A stretch of DNA of 64,000 nt from the NCBI RefSeq assembly GCF_027942865.1, contig NC_134524.1, positions 24,657,536-24,721,535 on the forward strand, written 5' to 3'. The number at the start of each line of letters is the position of its first letter. The first letter of the stretch is position 1. Shown here piece by piece: positions 34,501 to 45,210 of this stretch. The translations under genes and the position numbers were made by a program. The notes below the pieces were generated by a model. The model did no database searches and was not told where the DNA came from. It worked only from the letters and a program-made list of their open reading frames with translations. This DNA comes from Odontesthes bonariensis. Taxonomy: Eukaryota; Chordata; Actinopteri; Atheriniformes; Atherinopsidae.

Positions 34501-36570
34501 TACAAGCCTCGAACCAACGCTTCATCTGGCTCGCCCCTTTTTGCTCGACACATGCTCCGAGGCCTCGCTTCAAACGCCACATCACTAGTGGTGACCAAGC
34601 GCAGCCCTGTCTGGAGCCCCTTTCTAGCGTAAAGCTATTTGATAAATATCCGTTGATTTTAATCCTGGCAGTAGGGTTGTCATATAGTGCCTGTATGGTT
34701 TTAATAATTGTATTGTGGAAGCCAAATCTATATAGGACTCTGTAGAGAAAATTCCAGTTGACCGAGTCGAAGGCCTTTTCAGCGTCTACGCTTATCACAA
34801 CAGCTTTAATTTAATTTTTTTGTATATGGTCCATAATATGTAGTGTCTTTCGTATATTGTCTTGTGTTTGGCGTTGGTGTATAAAACCTGTTTGATCGTT
34901 ACGTATCAACGTTGGTAGAAACTCTTCTAATCGTCTGGCCATGATAGAGGTAAATAGTTTATAGTCTACATTAAGAATAGAGATTGGCCTAAAAGATCCA
35001 CACTCCATTTTATCCCTGCCTTCTTTTGGTATGGCTGAAATTATTGCCTCCTTCCAGCTGGGTGGCGTTTGTGCCTTTTTTTTAAAGCCCAGTTCAATGT
35101 TGGAAGTAAAATAAGGATTAGTTCTTTTTTAAATTCCTTGTACCACTCTGCCGTGTAACCATCAGATCCTGGTGACTTGCTTAATTTAAGCCTACTAATT
35201 GCAGCTTTTAGTTCTTCTTCAGTTATATCCGCAGTCATTATTTCATTTTGTTCTCCATCTAGAGTGGGTAAATCTAGGGGATTCAGGAAGTTGTCAATTT
35301 GGGTTACACTCCTACCTGGGACTTCAGAATATAGGGTTTTATAGAACACTTCAAAAGCTTCCTGAATTTCATTTTGTTTATTTTTATCACTTTTGTTCTT
35401 GGATGCCTAATTTTATGAATAGTATTTTCCGCTATCTTTTTTTTCAATTTCCACGCCAATACTTTCATAGATTTAGATCCACTTTCATAGTGTCTGTGTT
35501 TCAGAAACATTAAGTTTTTCTTGATTTCTTGTGTGGTCAGACTATTAATTTCGTTCCTGATGTTTATAATTTCTCTTAATGTATCCTGTGCCAGATCCAA
35601 TTTATGTTTTCTTTCTAGTTCTTTTAGCTTGTTTTTTAAATCCTCTAATTTTATATTCCTATTTCTTTTCCTAAATGTAGGTATTGCTATAATTTTCCCT
35701 CTTAGAACAGCCTTCAAAGTATCCCATAACATGGGAGGTGAGACCTGTCGTTGAACTCTAAGAAGAGACTAATTTCCGATTTAATTTGTGCCTTAAAAGA
35801 CGGATCATTCAGCAGGCTTGAGTTCAATTTCCATGTGTTATTTTTTGACCGCAGGTTAAAATCAACAGATAAGTATATTGGTGCATGGTCACTTACATTT
35901 ATTGTCCCGATTCCACATGTATATATTTTATCTTTATCCTTCCCGAATGTTATGAAATAGTCTATTCTTGTATAGATAGAGTGAGGAGCAGAATAGTGAG
36001 TGTAATCCCTTCTGTTAGGGAAAAAGTCTCGCCATATGTCAATTAATCCCACCTCTTCAAAAAGTGTGTTTACTTTCTTATATAGGGACTTCATATCACG
36101 TGTTTTTCTACTAGACGAGTCTAGCTTTGGCTGTAGATGTATATTTAAATCCCCTCCACAGACCAAAAGGCCTTCTGTTTCCGCTACCATAATATCAGTG
36201 ATTTTTTTGGAAGAAACTAATATCACTCCCTTGGGGTGCATAGATGTTCAATAGGGTGATTGGATTCCCATCTATCTTTCCCCTGACTAAAATAAATCTG
36301 CCCTGCTTATCCCCCATTTCGAATACTTTTTCAAAGTTTAGCTTGTTTGAGATGTCCTCTCCTATGTCCTGATTTGTATGAAGAAAAAAACAGATTAGTG
36401 AAGCCCATTCTCTTTAATTTGACATGTTCCTTATCTGTCAAGTGGGTCTCCTGTAAATAAACTATATGGGCTTGTTCTGTCCTAATTTTAGATAGGATTT
36501 TACTGCGTTTAATTGGATTCAACAGCCCATTGACATTGAACGAAATACATTTTACTTTGTCACTAGCCAT
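31549..36570 (-). pseudogene. L1 ORF2 (endonuclease, reverse transcriptase), broken
   Basis: The minus strand starts MASDKVKCISFNVNGLLNPI and VYLQETHLTD, the APE-type endonuclease (36570-36331). It continues with LVCGGDLNIHLQPKL and INVSDHAPI (36241-35714). A linker with SPGSDGYTAEWYKEF (35041-35349) leads into FRPISILNVDYKLF and NDQTGFIHQRQ (34811-35008), DAEKAFDSVNW and GSRQGCAWSPLV, then beyond the hAT CYADDILVYLG (33200-33325). The C-terminal part runs to HRPDFIFTNQ, ending at TAA near 31549. Catalytic residues survive, but at least six frame breaks separate the pieces. In a live element it would nick DNA and reverse-transcribe its own RNA. Confidence 0.75.
33351..34587. mobile_element. 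hAT element in L1 ORF2, 8-bp target duplication
   Basis: Starts TAGTGATGGCAAAATGAGGC and ends CACATCACTA; the inverse of the end starts TAGTGATG. It is flanked by GTGGTGAC at 33343-33350 and 34588-34595. It has no transposase frame. GAGGCTT-type subterminal motifs recur at both ends. Contains an (AAT)n run near 34267. L1 ORF2 resumes in register on both sides. Confidence 0.85.
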
Positions 36571-36934
36571 GTGTATTTATTTGTAAGTGTATCAGCAAAA
36601 TGAGACTTAACAGCTCTACTCCCTGAACAAACAAGAACAACAAACATAAGTAAGAAAGAAAAAATAAAAAAAAAGGTGTGATTCCAAGGCTGGGGTCTCT
36701 AATAGATGACCCTGGGCTAAGCTAGATAGAACGTCTAGCTGTGAGGGAAAGCCTCTCCCACCTGTGGGCTGAGGGCCCTCACCATGGCACTCGGAACAAA
36801 AAGGAAAAAGCTCTCTGTTCATTACACAGAAAATGTGTCCTTATGCATCCCTCGTCTGTATATATTCTCACCTAGTTGGGGTAAGGGTATAGATGTAGAT
36901 GTCTTGAGATGAATATAGCACCGCCTTAAAAAAG

Positions 36935-37931
36935 TCAGTCAAAACTTATAATTCCTCTGGAGAGGGTGAGGGCTGCCCTCTGAAGGCTTGGAGCTCTCTC
37001 CCTGATATTTTTCTCTCGCTCCTCACCTGTCCTTCGCCGGCCCGGTCCTCCCACTGTTTCCCAGGCGGAGCGGGACAGCTGTTCAGCCAGACTCTCCCTC
37101 GGTGTAATCACACTGACTGGCAGACCTCTGTCCTTCATGTCTTTGGTCGCCTCCTCCGCTGTCTGATACAGGATTCGCGTCCCGTCCTCATAAAACACTC
37201 GTAGTTTGGCGGGGAACGGGGTCTGAAAGCGGATATTTCTCTGCTTTAACACTCGCTTCGCCTCAGCATATTCCTTCCTCTTCTGCAGAACTGCTGGGGC
37301 GTAATCTTGGTCAAAGTATATTATTTTCCCATTCAGGAAGACCTTCTTCTTTCCTCAAGCCTTGCGCAGAATCTCTTCTTTAGTCCTGTAGCGGAGGAAT
37401 TTGACTATTATTGACCGCGGCTTGTCTTCCCTGTCTCCGGCGGTGCGCTCTCTTGACATCAAGCTCCATGGTCTGGGGGATCTCCAGCGTGTCCCGCAAT
37501 AGTTTTTCCACAAACTACATCATAGACGACCCCTCGGCTCCTTCGGGAACATTGTATATCCTTAAATTCTCCTGTCGGGATCTCCCTTCATGGTCGAGTA
37601 GCTTGTTTTCTTGCTGATGCATGACTTTTATCATCTTGTTCATTACGTGCTCCACGTTTTGAACACGGTCTTCCACCTTTTCAATTCGCACTTCAGCCTC
37701 CGCTATTTTCTGGTTAATGATTTGGTGATTTCTGATTTAATATCGTTTAATTGTTCTTTTGTGTCTTTTCGGAAGTCCCAAATTTCCTCCAAAAACTTGC
37801 GGCGGCATTTGGGTGAATGTTAGCATTAGCTCCGCCATCTTGTGCTTGTGTAGGTGAGCTGTTCTCCGGATTGTCATCCTTTGCAGGATCTGCAGCAGTT
37901 TTTTCTTTGTTTGTGCGCGTCTTCCCCATTC
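36935..37931 (-). pseudogene. L1 ORF1 (RNA-binding protein), broken
   Basis: The start MGKTRTNKEKTAADPAK (37931) is followed by a stop after about 60 residues. The RRM-like and C-terminal domain reads PRSIIVKFLRYRTKEEILRK (near 37400), then after a TGA KVFLNGKIIYFDQDYAP, KEYAEAKRVLKQRNIRFQTP and FPAKLRVFYEDGTRI. This is the L1 ORF1 'transposase 22' pattern, which coats LINE RNA. The stop in the RRM and the early stop show decay. Confidence 0.7.
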
Positions 37932-38060
37932 TTGCCCCTCTTGTCTGTTCGAGTATTATCTGAAAATCTGTATTTGACAGTCTAATGGGGCGAAATAACT
38001 ATTTTCGCGAGGGAGCTCTCACTTTATGCTGCCATTCAGGATGATGGCATCACTGGAACC

Positions 38061-39280
38061 CCCCAATGCTGCTTTTCTCGGATTTTTATATTCACAGCCA
38101 TTATCATCTTGGTTACAGCTGCTTTAGCTTGTCCTCGCCTCCTTTTCAGTGTTGTAAGGTCCTTTTCTCCTGCAGAATATTTGGCTTCAGACATGGTTGC
38201 CACTCGTGTTTAACTTTGTTACGAATAACATATGGTAGTTGTTGGAGCTATACTATTTTTCTTTTTGAGTAATTGTAAATTTAATGGTTAATTTGTTTAT
38301 TGTTTTCATTATTATTTTGCTCACATTAATTATTGATATTTTGCTAATATTATTGTCTAGTTATTTGTTTAGTTAATTGCTTTGCTTTATAGGTTTAGTC
38401 TTTTTCTTTGATTTATTTACTGATGTGATTTGAACACTTGGAGGTAGTAGTGGGCATAGGCACACCTGTATATAGATAGGAAGTAGGTGGTGATCTGTGT
38501 AGGCACCTGGGTGATGGGCAAATGTTTTTTTTTTACCAGTGCAAGAGAGACCATGTTGTTTGCTCTTCTGGAATAACAAATAAACCAGCCTCACCTCAAA
38601 ACTTCTGCCTGGAAATTGGACTATGTCTTGCCTGCGTACATTACCTGCCCATGGTACCTGAAGTGTTCGTTTGATTTGCTTTAATTTAAGTTTTATTTAA
38701 TTTGTTTGACAAACGGCCACTACGGTAGTCTTTGTTGTTGTTATTGTTTATTGCCTTGTGAATTACACGGTTAAACTGTAAACAAATAAATTTGCAATAT
38801 TTAGCATTTTTAGCATTCAAATACACACATATTTTAAACCATAGATTTTAAAGCTTCACAGTAAAACATATGCACATATCACAGCCAAAGTTGAGCTCGC
38901 GTTAACTCACATTTTACAACATTATAAGCCACATATAATTTCCCTTTGAACACATAATCCTCAATCTGTTTGGTGAACGAAACAAGTGGTAGCATTTCGC
39001 TAACTAGCCGCTAACGTACAAAATCCTTAGAAACAGCTAGTATATTTCAATAGTTTAATGCTAATCTGCGTAACAGCCCATGCAGAAAATACACATTTCC
39101 CGATTGTTTACAACGTTCAAAATGAACTTGCCGCGTTGGGCAATGTATCAGAATGTAAGTCAAAGTATTGAGTTTCGTGTCGTTGGTATGCTACTTTTAA
39201 TGACGGCAAAGAAGTTCCCGTTTTATCCCGTTTTTATTTTCTTAACTACATCACTTCCGGTTTTCATCAAGACCCAAATC
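38061..39280. other. Noncoding between L1 and L2 copies
   Basis: No coding domain is visible. The part at about 38400-38600 ends in AACAAATAAACCAGCC, with AATAAA at about 38578, and could be an LTR or UTR remnant. I cannot assign it. Confidence 0.3.
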
Positions 39281-39851
39281 GATTTTCAATTCAATTCATT
39301 TTTATTTATATAGCGCCAAATACAACAAATGTCATCTCAAGGCACTTAGATAGTAAGTCCAATTCAAGCCAATTGGAATTCAATTAATTAATAATAATCA
39401 TAATTGATAAAATAATCCAATTCGTTCATATAGAGCCAATTCAAAAACAATTTCCTAGCTAAGAAAACCAACAGATTGCACTGAAAACTTTTTGTTTTTC
39501 GGTCCAATCTCCCGGCCTGAGCGACGTGCCTGAGGCGACTGTGGAGAGAAACGACTCCCTTTTAACAGGAAGAAACCTCTGGCAGAACCAGACTCAGGAA
39601 GGGTGGCCATCCGCCTCGACCAGCTGGGGTTTGAGAAGACAGAAAGGGGGGGGGGGGGCCACCGCGATGGCGGCACTGTAACACCATTCAGGATATCTGT
39701 TGGAACAGGGAAACACGAGTTAATGACCACAATAATATCACATATACATAAAGAGAGTAAAGTGAGGAAAGGTGTGTCAGATGAGGCCCCCCAGCAGTCT
39801 AGGCCTATAGCAGCTTAACTATGGGATGTTTCAGGATCACCTGAGCCATCC

Positions 39852-42800
39852 CTAACTATAAGCTTTATCAAAAAGGAAAGTTTTAAGCCTGGTCTTAAAA
39901 GTGGAAAGGGTGTCTGCTTCCCGGACATTTACTGGCAGCTTATTCCACAATAGAGGGGCCTGATAACTGAAGGCTCTGCCTCCCATTCTACTTTTAGAAA
40001 CTCTGGGAACCTCAAGTAAACCTGCAGTTTGGGATAGAGATGCTTAACTCGAATCTTTTGGGTGATCCGGGCTGATCGGATCATTTCAAGGAGGTGATTC
40101 GAGTTATACGGATCACTTGAATCACTTGAGTCACTTATTAAAAAAAAAAAAAAAAAAACCTTTCTGCCGTTTAGTGGCTATGCGCCTCGCCTTTATTTTG
40201 TCCCATTTATCAATTCATTTTGATAAATCAAAGAGCAGCCTACGGCTACAAGTTCATTCATTTATTTTTGTCAAGTAATAATTCAATGCCATTTTATCTG
40301 AAAGCCAGACATGAAATGATTATTTTTCAACGACTGTACAAGATGCATGAAGCCACGCTAACCGAGCCCGTAGCGAGCTGCAGAGGCTTCAGCAGTCAGA
40401 TGGGTTGACGACGACAATCCTTGCTGCCGGCAGAATCGAAACTTAAAAAGATCCGAGTTGGCATGGATCCGCTACTTGCCTGTCTGACCACTGAATCGCT
40501 GGCTCTGAGTGACTCAGCGGGTCAGACGGGCAAGTAGCGGATCACTGCCAACTCGGATCTTTTTAAGTTTCGATTCTGCCGCGTGACTCGACTGGCCGTG
40601 AGTCACCCAGAGCCGGCATGATTCGCCCGACTCAGCTTGCGAGCGAGTAGAGAGATAGAGCCGAGTGCGCCGCGACCCGCGACTCGCAGAGTGATCCGTT
40701 CGAGCAGTACGAGTCAGCGGGGATCCGTCCCGTCCGGACGGATCCAAGTCAGGACGGATCAGTGGGGGGCATGGCTCACTTAACCAACAACAAACGGGCT
40801 CGTGACAATTGGGGCGGGACTAGCTAGCTAGCACCCAACTACACCAGTTCTAACATGATTATTACAATTCTTCCTCTTTATTTTTTTATTATTTATCACA
40901 CAAATACCAGTCTGTGAAAACTACCAGTCTGTGATTGGCTGGTGGCGTGGCTCATTTATACAACTAGGAGTTGCGAGCGAGCAGAGCCGAATGCGCCGCG
41001 ACCCGCGACTCGCAGAGTGATCCGTTCGAGCAGTACGAGTCAGCGGGGATCCGTCCCGTCCGGACGGATCCAAGTCAGGACGGATCAGTAGGGGGCATGG
41101 CTCACTTAACCAACAACAAACGGGCTCGTGACAAACGGGGCGGGAGTTAGGTTTCGTTTCACTCAGTGTGTGCCTGTGACTGTGTGTTCGTGACTGAACT
41201 AGTAGGCAACTAAAGAGGGATATATATAATATATATATTCCGGTTTCATCATTTCTCTCACGACAAAGGTGCAAGAGCGCTGTAACTGCCATTTGTTGAC
41301 ATAATGAAATGCCGTCTGGCTCAATTTGGGCGGATCTCTTTTTTTTTTTTTAAGGCGGATCAAATGCATGCCACCATCCGGTCTGCCCGGGTGACGTATT
41401 TATCCGGGTTGAAAACCGGATAACCCGGATTTTGTTACAGCTCTAGTTTGGGAACGAAGTGCTCTGTTAGGAAAATATCTTATAATGAGATCTTTAAGAT
41501 ATGATGGAGCTCGGTCATTAAGAATTTTATATGTAAGGAGAAGAATCTTAAATTCTATTCTGAATTTAACAGGGAGCCAATGAAGAGAAGCTAAAACTGG
41601 AGAAATATGATCTCTCCTGTTAGTTCTCATCAGAACTCTGGCTGCAGCATTTTGGATCAACTGAAGGCTTTTCAGAGAATATGTGGGACAGCCCAATAAT
41701 AAAGAATTACAGTAGTCCAATCTTGAAGTAACAAATGCATGGACTAGTTTTTCTGCATCACTCTGAGACAAGATGTTCCTGATTTTAACAATATTACGAA
41801 GATGAAAGAAAGCAGTCCTAGAAACCTGTTTTATATGCGAGTCAAATGATAAATTCTGGTCAAAAATAACTCCAAGGTTCCTCACTGTAGAACTAGAAGC
41901 CAAGGAAATACCATCTAGAGTAACTATATAGCTAGACAATTTCTCCCTGAAACGCTCAGGTCCAAAGATAACGACTTCAGTTTTGTCTGAATTTAGCAGC
42001 AGACAGTTCTGAGTCATCCAGGTCTTTGTCTTTAAGACATGCTTGTAGTCTGACCAACCTATTGGTTTCATCTGGTTTTATAGATAAGTACAGCTGAGTA
42101 TCATCAGCATAGCAATGGAAATTTATGCCATGCTGTCTAATAATGTTACCTAATGGAAGCATGTATAAAGTGAAAAGAATTGGTCCAAGCACAGAACCCT
42201 GGGGAACTCCATGACTTACTCTGGTGTGTGAGGAAGATTCTTCATTTACAAGAACAAACTGAAATCTATCAGATAAATATGATTTAAACCAGGCTAATGC
42301 AGTTCCTTTAATCCCAATAACATGTTCAAGTCTGTGTATTAAGATACTGTGATCGACCGTATCAAATGCAGCACTGAGATCCAACAGGACAAGCACAGAC
42401 ACAAGTCCGCTATCAGAGGCTAAGAGGAGATCATTGGTAACTTTCAGCAGTGCAGTTTCTGTGCTATGATGCACTCTGAATCCTGACTGAAACTCTTCAA
42501 ACAGATTATTTCTGTGTAAATGATCACAAAGCTGAGCTGCAACTATTTTTTCAAGAACTTTAGACATAAAAGGGAGATTGGATATAGGTCTATAATGAGC
42601 CAACACTTCTGAATCAAGAGTAGGTTTTTTAAGTAAAGGTTTAATTACAGCAACCTTAAAAGTCTGAGGTACATATCCTGTCAACAAAGACAGATTGATC
42701 AAATCCAATATGGAAGTGTCAATTAATGGGAAAACCTCCTTGAACAGTCTGGTTGGGATTGGGTCTAAAACACAAGTTGATGGTTTAGAAGAGACTATTG

Positions 42801-44304
42801 CTGTTGTTAGTTCAGAGAGATCAACTGGGCAGAAGCCGTCTAAATACAAATCAGGTTCTAAAGATACTTCTAAAGCTGCTGTACTTAATGATACATCACT
42901 AATTATAGTGGGATGGACTCCATCAATCTTCTCTCTGATAGAAACAATTTTATTAATAAAGAAGCTCATGAAATCATCACTGCTGAGAGTTAAAGGAATA
43001 ACTGGCTCAGCAGAGCTCGGACTCTTAGTCAGACTGGCTACAGTGCTGAAAAGAAACCTGGGATTATTCTTATTCTCTTCTATCAATGATGAATAATAAG
43101 CAGTTCTAGCTTTACGAAGGGCTTTCTTATACATTGTTAAACTATCTTTCCAGACTAACTGAGACTCTTCTAAATTAGAGGAACGCCACTGTCTCTCCAG
43201 CTTTCTTGCAGTCTGCTTTAAAGCACGCAGCTGTGAATTATACCAAGGAGCCAACCTCTTCTGACTGATTACCTTCCTTTTCAGAGGGGCAACATTGTCC
43301 AGTGCTGTACGCATTGAAACTATAGTGCTGTCAACAAGAGAGTCAAGTGTTGCTGGAGTAAAGTTTAGGTAGTCGTCCTCTGTCATATCTGCACATGGCA
43401 GTGAAGAAAAGGATGATGGAATTAATTCTTTAAATCTGGTTACAGCATCCTCTGATAGACACCTTGTATATGTAAATTTCTTCTCAGAAACTGTATAGTC
43501 AAGTAATGTAAACTCAAAGGTTATCAGAAAATGGTCAGATAAGACAGGGTTATGAGGGAACACTGTTAACTGTTCACTCTCAATGCCATAAGTCAGCACA
43601 AGATCAAGGGTGTGATTAAGGCAGTGAGTTGGTCTGTGTACACTCTGAGAAAATCCAATAGAGTCCAATATAGAATTAAAGTTCATATTCAGGCTGTCAT
43701 TTTCAACATCTACATGAATATTAAAGTCACCCACTACAATGACTTTATCTGTACTCAGCACTAACTGGGATAAAAACTCTGAGAATTCAGACAGAAACTC
43801 AGAATAAGGGCCAGGTGGACGATACACAACAACAAACACAAGAGGTTTCTGGGATTTCCACTTTGCGTGGGAAAAACTGAGAATCAGATATTCAAAAGAG
43901 CTCAAACTAATCTTGGGTCTGGGACTGATGAGTAACCCTGATCTGAAAATAGCTGCCACTCCTCCTCCTCTGCCTGTGGTTCGAGGAACGTGAACATTTA
44001 AACAGTCAGAGGGAGTTGCTTCATTAATGCTAACATGATCCTCCTGCTGCAGCCAGGTTTCTGTAAGACAAAATATATCAATATGATGATCACAAATCAA
44101 CTCATTCACTAACAGAGACTTCGAAAGGAGAGATCTGATATTCAGCAAACCACATTTAATAGTTTGATGTTTTTGTTTAGTTAAAGTTTTTGTTTTAATA
44201 ATTTCTTGTTGCACAAGAGGATTTTCTCCTTTTGTGTTAAGCGATTGGGTGGGTAGCAGCAGGTGGGAAGCTGCAGAGAAGTGTGTAAGACTACAACTCT
44301 GCAT
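39852..44304 (-). pseudogene. L2 ORF2 (endonuclease and reverse transcriptase), one frameshift plus hAT
   Basis: Open from [14 protein letters not shown] (44304) for 775 residues. The endonuclease has [48 protein letters not shown] and VLSDHFLI. The reverse transcriptase has [45 protein letters not shown] and the catalytic [12 protein letters not shown]. Near 42027 a 2-nt loss shifts the frame (GACAAAGACC in place of a probable GACATAAAGACC). It continues [19 protein letters not shown] to LRSQT at 41454, is cut by the hAT, and resumes AGLLEVPRVSKSRMGGRAF to DKAYS, stop at 39852. The element would mobilise its own RNA by target-primed reverse transcription. Confidence 0.8.
40035..41445. mobile_element. 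hAT element in L2 ORF2, 8-bp target duplication, palindromic interior
   Basis: Starts TAGAGATGC and ends CAGCTCTA, with the 8-bp direct repeat GTTTGGGA at 40027-40034 and 41446-41453. Removing the element and one repeat restores the L2 frame (RSQTAGLLEV). The interior has no transposase. It holds a 61-bp inverted repeat (40429-40489 and 40520-40580; three mismatches; 30-nt spacer) and two 160-bp direct copies (about 40660-40819 and 40986-41145) rich in GGATCCG and GACTCG motifs. Confidence 0.85.
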
Positions 44305-44325
44305 CCTGGTCTGAGCCCTGGGTTG

Positions 44326-45210
44326 TCATGTTTTAGGGTGGCAAATAAATTCATCCATATTTCTAGAAATGAGAGCTGCTCCTTCCAAAGTGGGATGGAT
44401 GCCGTCTCTCCTCATCAGACCAGGTTTTCTCCAGAAAGATTGCCAATTATCTATGTAGCCCACGTTGTTTGCTGGACACCATCTAGACAACCAGCGATTG
44501 TAGGACGACATGCGGCTAAACATGTCATCACTGGTCAGATTTGGCAGGGGTCCAGAGAAAACTACGGAGTCCGACATTGTTTTGGCAAAGTCACACACCG
44601 ATGCAACATTAATTTTAGTGACCTCCGATTGGCGTAACCGGGTGTCATTAACGCCGACGTGAATAACTATTTTACCATATTTACGTTTATCCTTAGCCAG
44701 CAGTTTTAAATAGGATTCTATGTCGCCCGCTCTGGCCCCTGGAATGCATTTGACTATGGCCGCTGGTGTCTCTAATGCCACGTTTCTGACTATAGAGCTG
44801 CCAATTACCAGGGTTTTGTCCTCAGCGGGTGTGTCGCTGAGTGGGGAAAATCTGTTTGAAGCGTGGACAGGTCGATGGTGAACAACGGGCTTGACTTTAG
44901 AGCTATGCCTCTTCCTGACAGTCACCCAGCCACGATGTAATCCCGGCTGCTCGGGTTCTGCCTGGGGGCGGCTAATGGAGCTAGCTACGCTAGGTGGCTC
45001 CACACTGGCAAAAGGGGCCTGGCTCGCTATCGGTTGATTTTCAACAGTGCAGAGCCGAGCTTCCAATTCAGATAACCTCGCCTCCAAAACTACAAAAAGA
45101 CTACATTTGTTACATGTACCATTATCGCTAAAGGAGGCAGAGGAGTAACTAAACATCTGACACACGGAGCAGGTGAAAGCAGGAGAAGGAGGAAGAGAAC
45201 CGGTAGCCAT
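44326..45210 (-). CDS. L2 ORF1 with SGNH/esterase-like domain, intact
   Basis: A 294-codon open frame from ATG at 45210. The N-terminus has [14 protein letters not shown] and [20 protein letters not shown], a Cys-rich zinc-knuckle-like part and a short coiled coil. The C-terminal half reads [23 protein letters not shown] and [11 protein letters not shown], the GxSI, GxND and D-x2-H blocks of SGNH hydrolases; esterase-type ORF1 proteins are known in L2/CR1 LINEs. It lies 21 nt upstream of ORF2. Ser, Asn, Asp and His candidates are all present, so the fold could be active. Whether any transcript is made is unknown. Confidence 0.8.
   Translation of the reverse strand: MATGSLPPSPAFTCSVCQMFSYSSASFSDNGTCNKCSLFVVLEARLSELEARLCTVENQPIASQAPFASVEPPSVASSISRPQAEPEQPGLHRGWVTVRKRHSSKVKPVVHHRPVHASNRFSPLSDTPAEDKTLVIGSSIVRNVALETPAAIVKCIPGARAGDIESYLKLLAKDKRKYGKIVIHVGVNDTRLRQSEVTKINVASVCDFAKTMSDSVVFSGPLPNLTSDDMFSRMSSYNRWLSRWCPANNVGYIDNWQSFWRKPGLMRRDGIHPTLEGAALISRNMDEFICHPKT

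Larger units (their letters stand above)
31440..38060 (-). mobile_element. Near full-length L1-type LINE, split by a hAT
   Basis: Read on minus, the 5' end is a GGGG-start leader near 38060, followed by ORF1 (37931 to about 36935), ORF2 (about 36570 to 31549) and an A-rich 3' end near 31440. A hAT at 33351-34587 interrupts ORF2; without it the element is about 5.4 kb, a normal L1 length. Both ORFs contain stops and frameshifts. It lies inside the second intron of zinc-finger copy B, antisense to it. Confidence 0.8.

Noticed and set aside
39455..39730. Open frame near the L2 3' end, repeated at 46463-46687
   Set aside because: It is the L2 3' UTR read as protein; the two copies differ by frame-disrupting gaps.
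42695..43096. Plus-strand frame of 133 codons inside L2, also at 47235-47576
   Set aside because: Antisense of L2 ORF2; present in both copies only because the LINE is.
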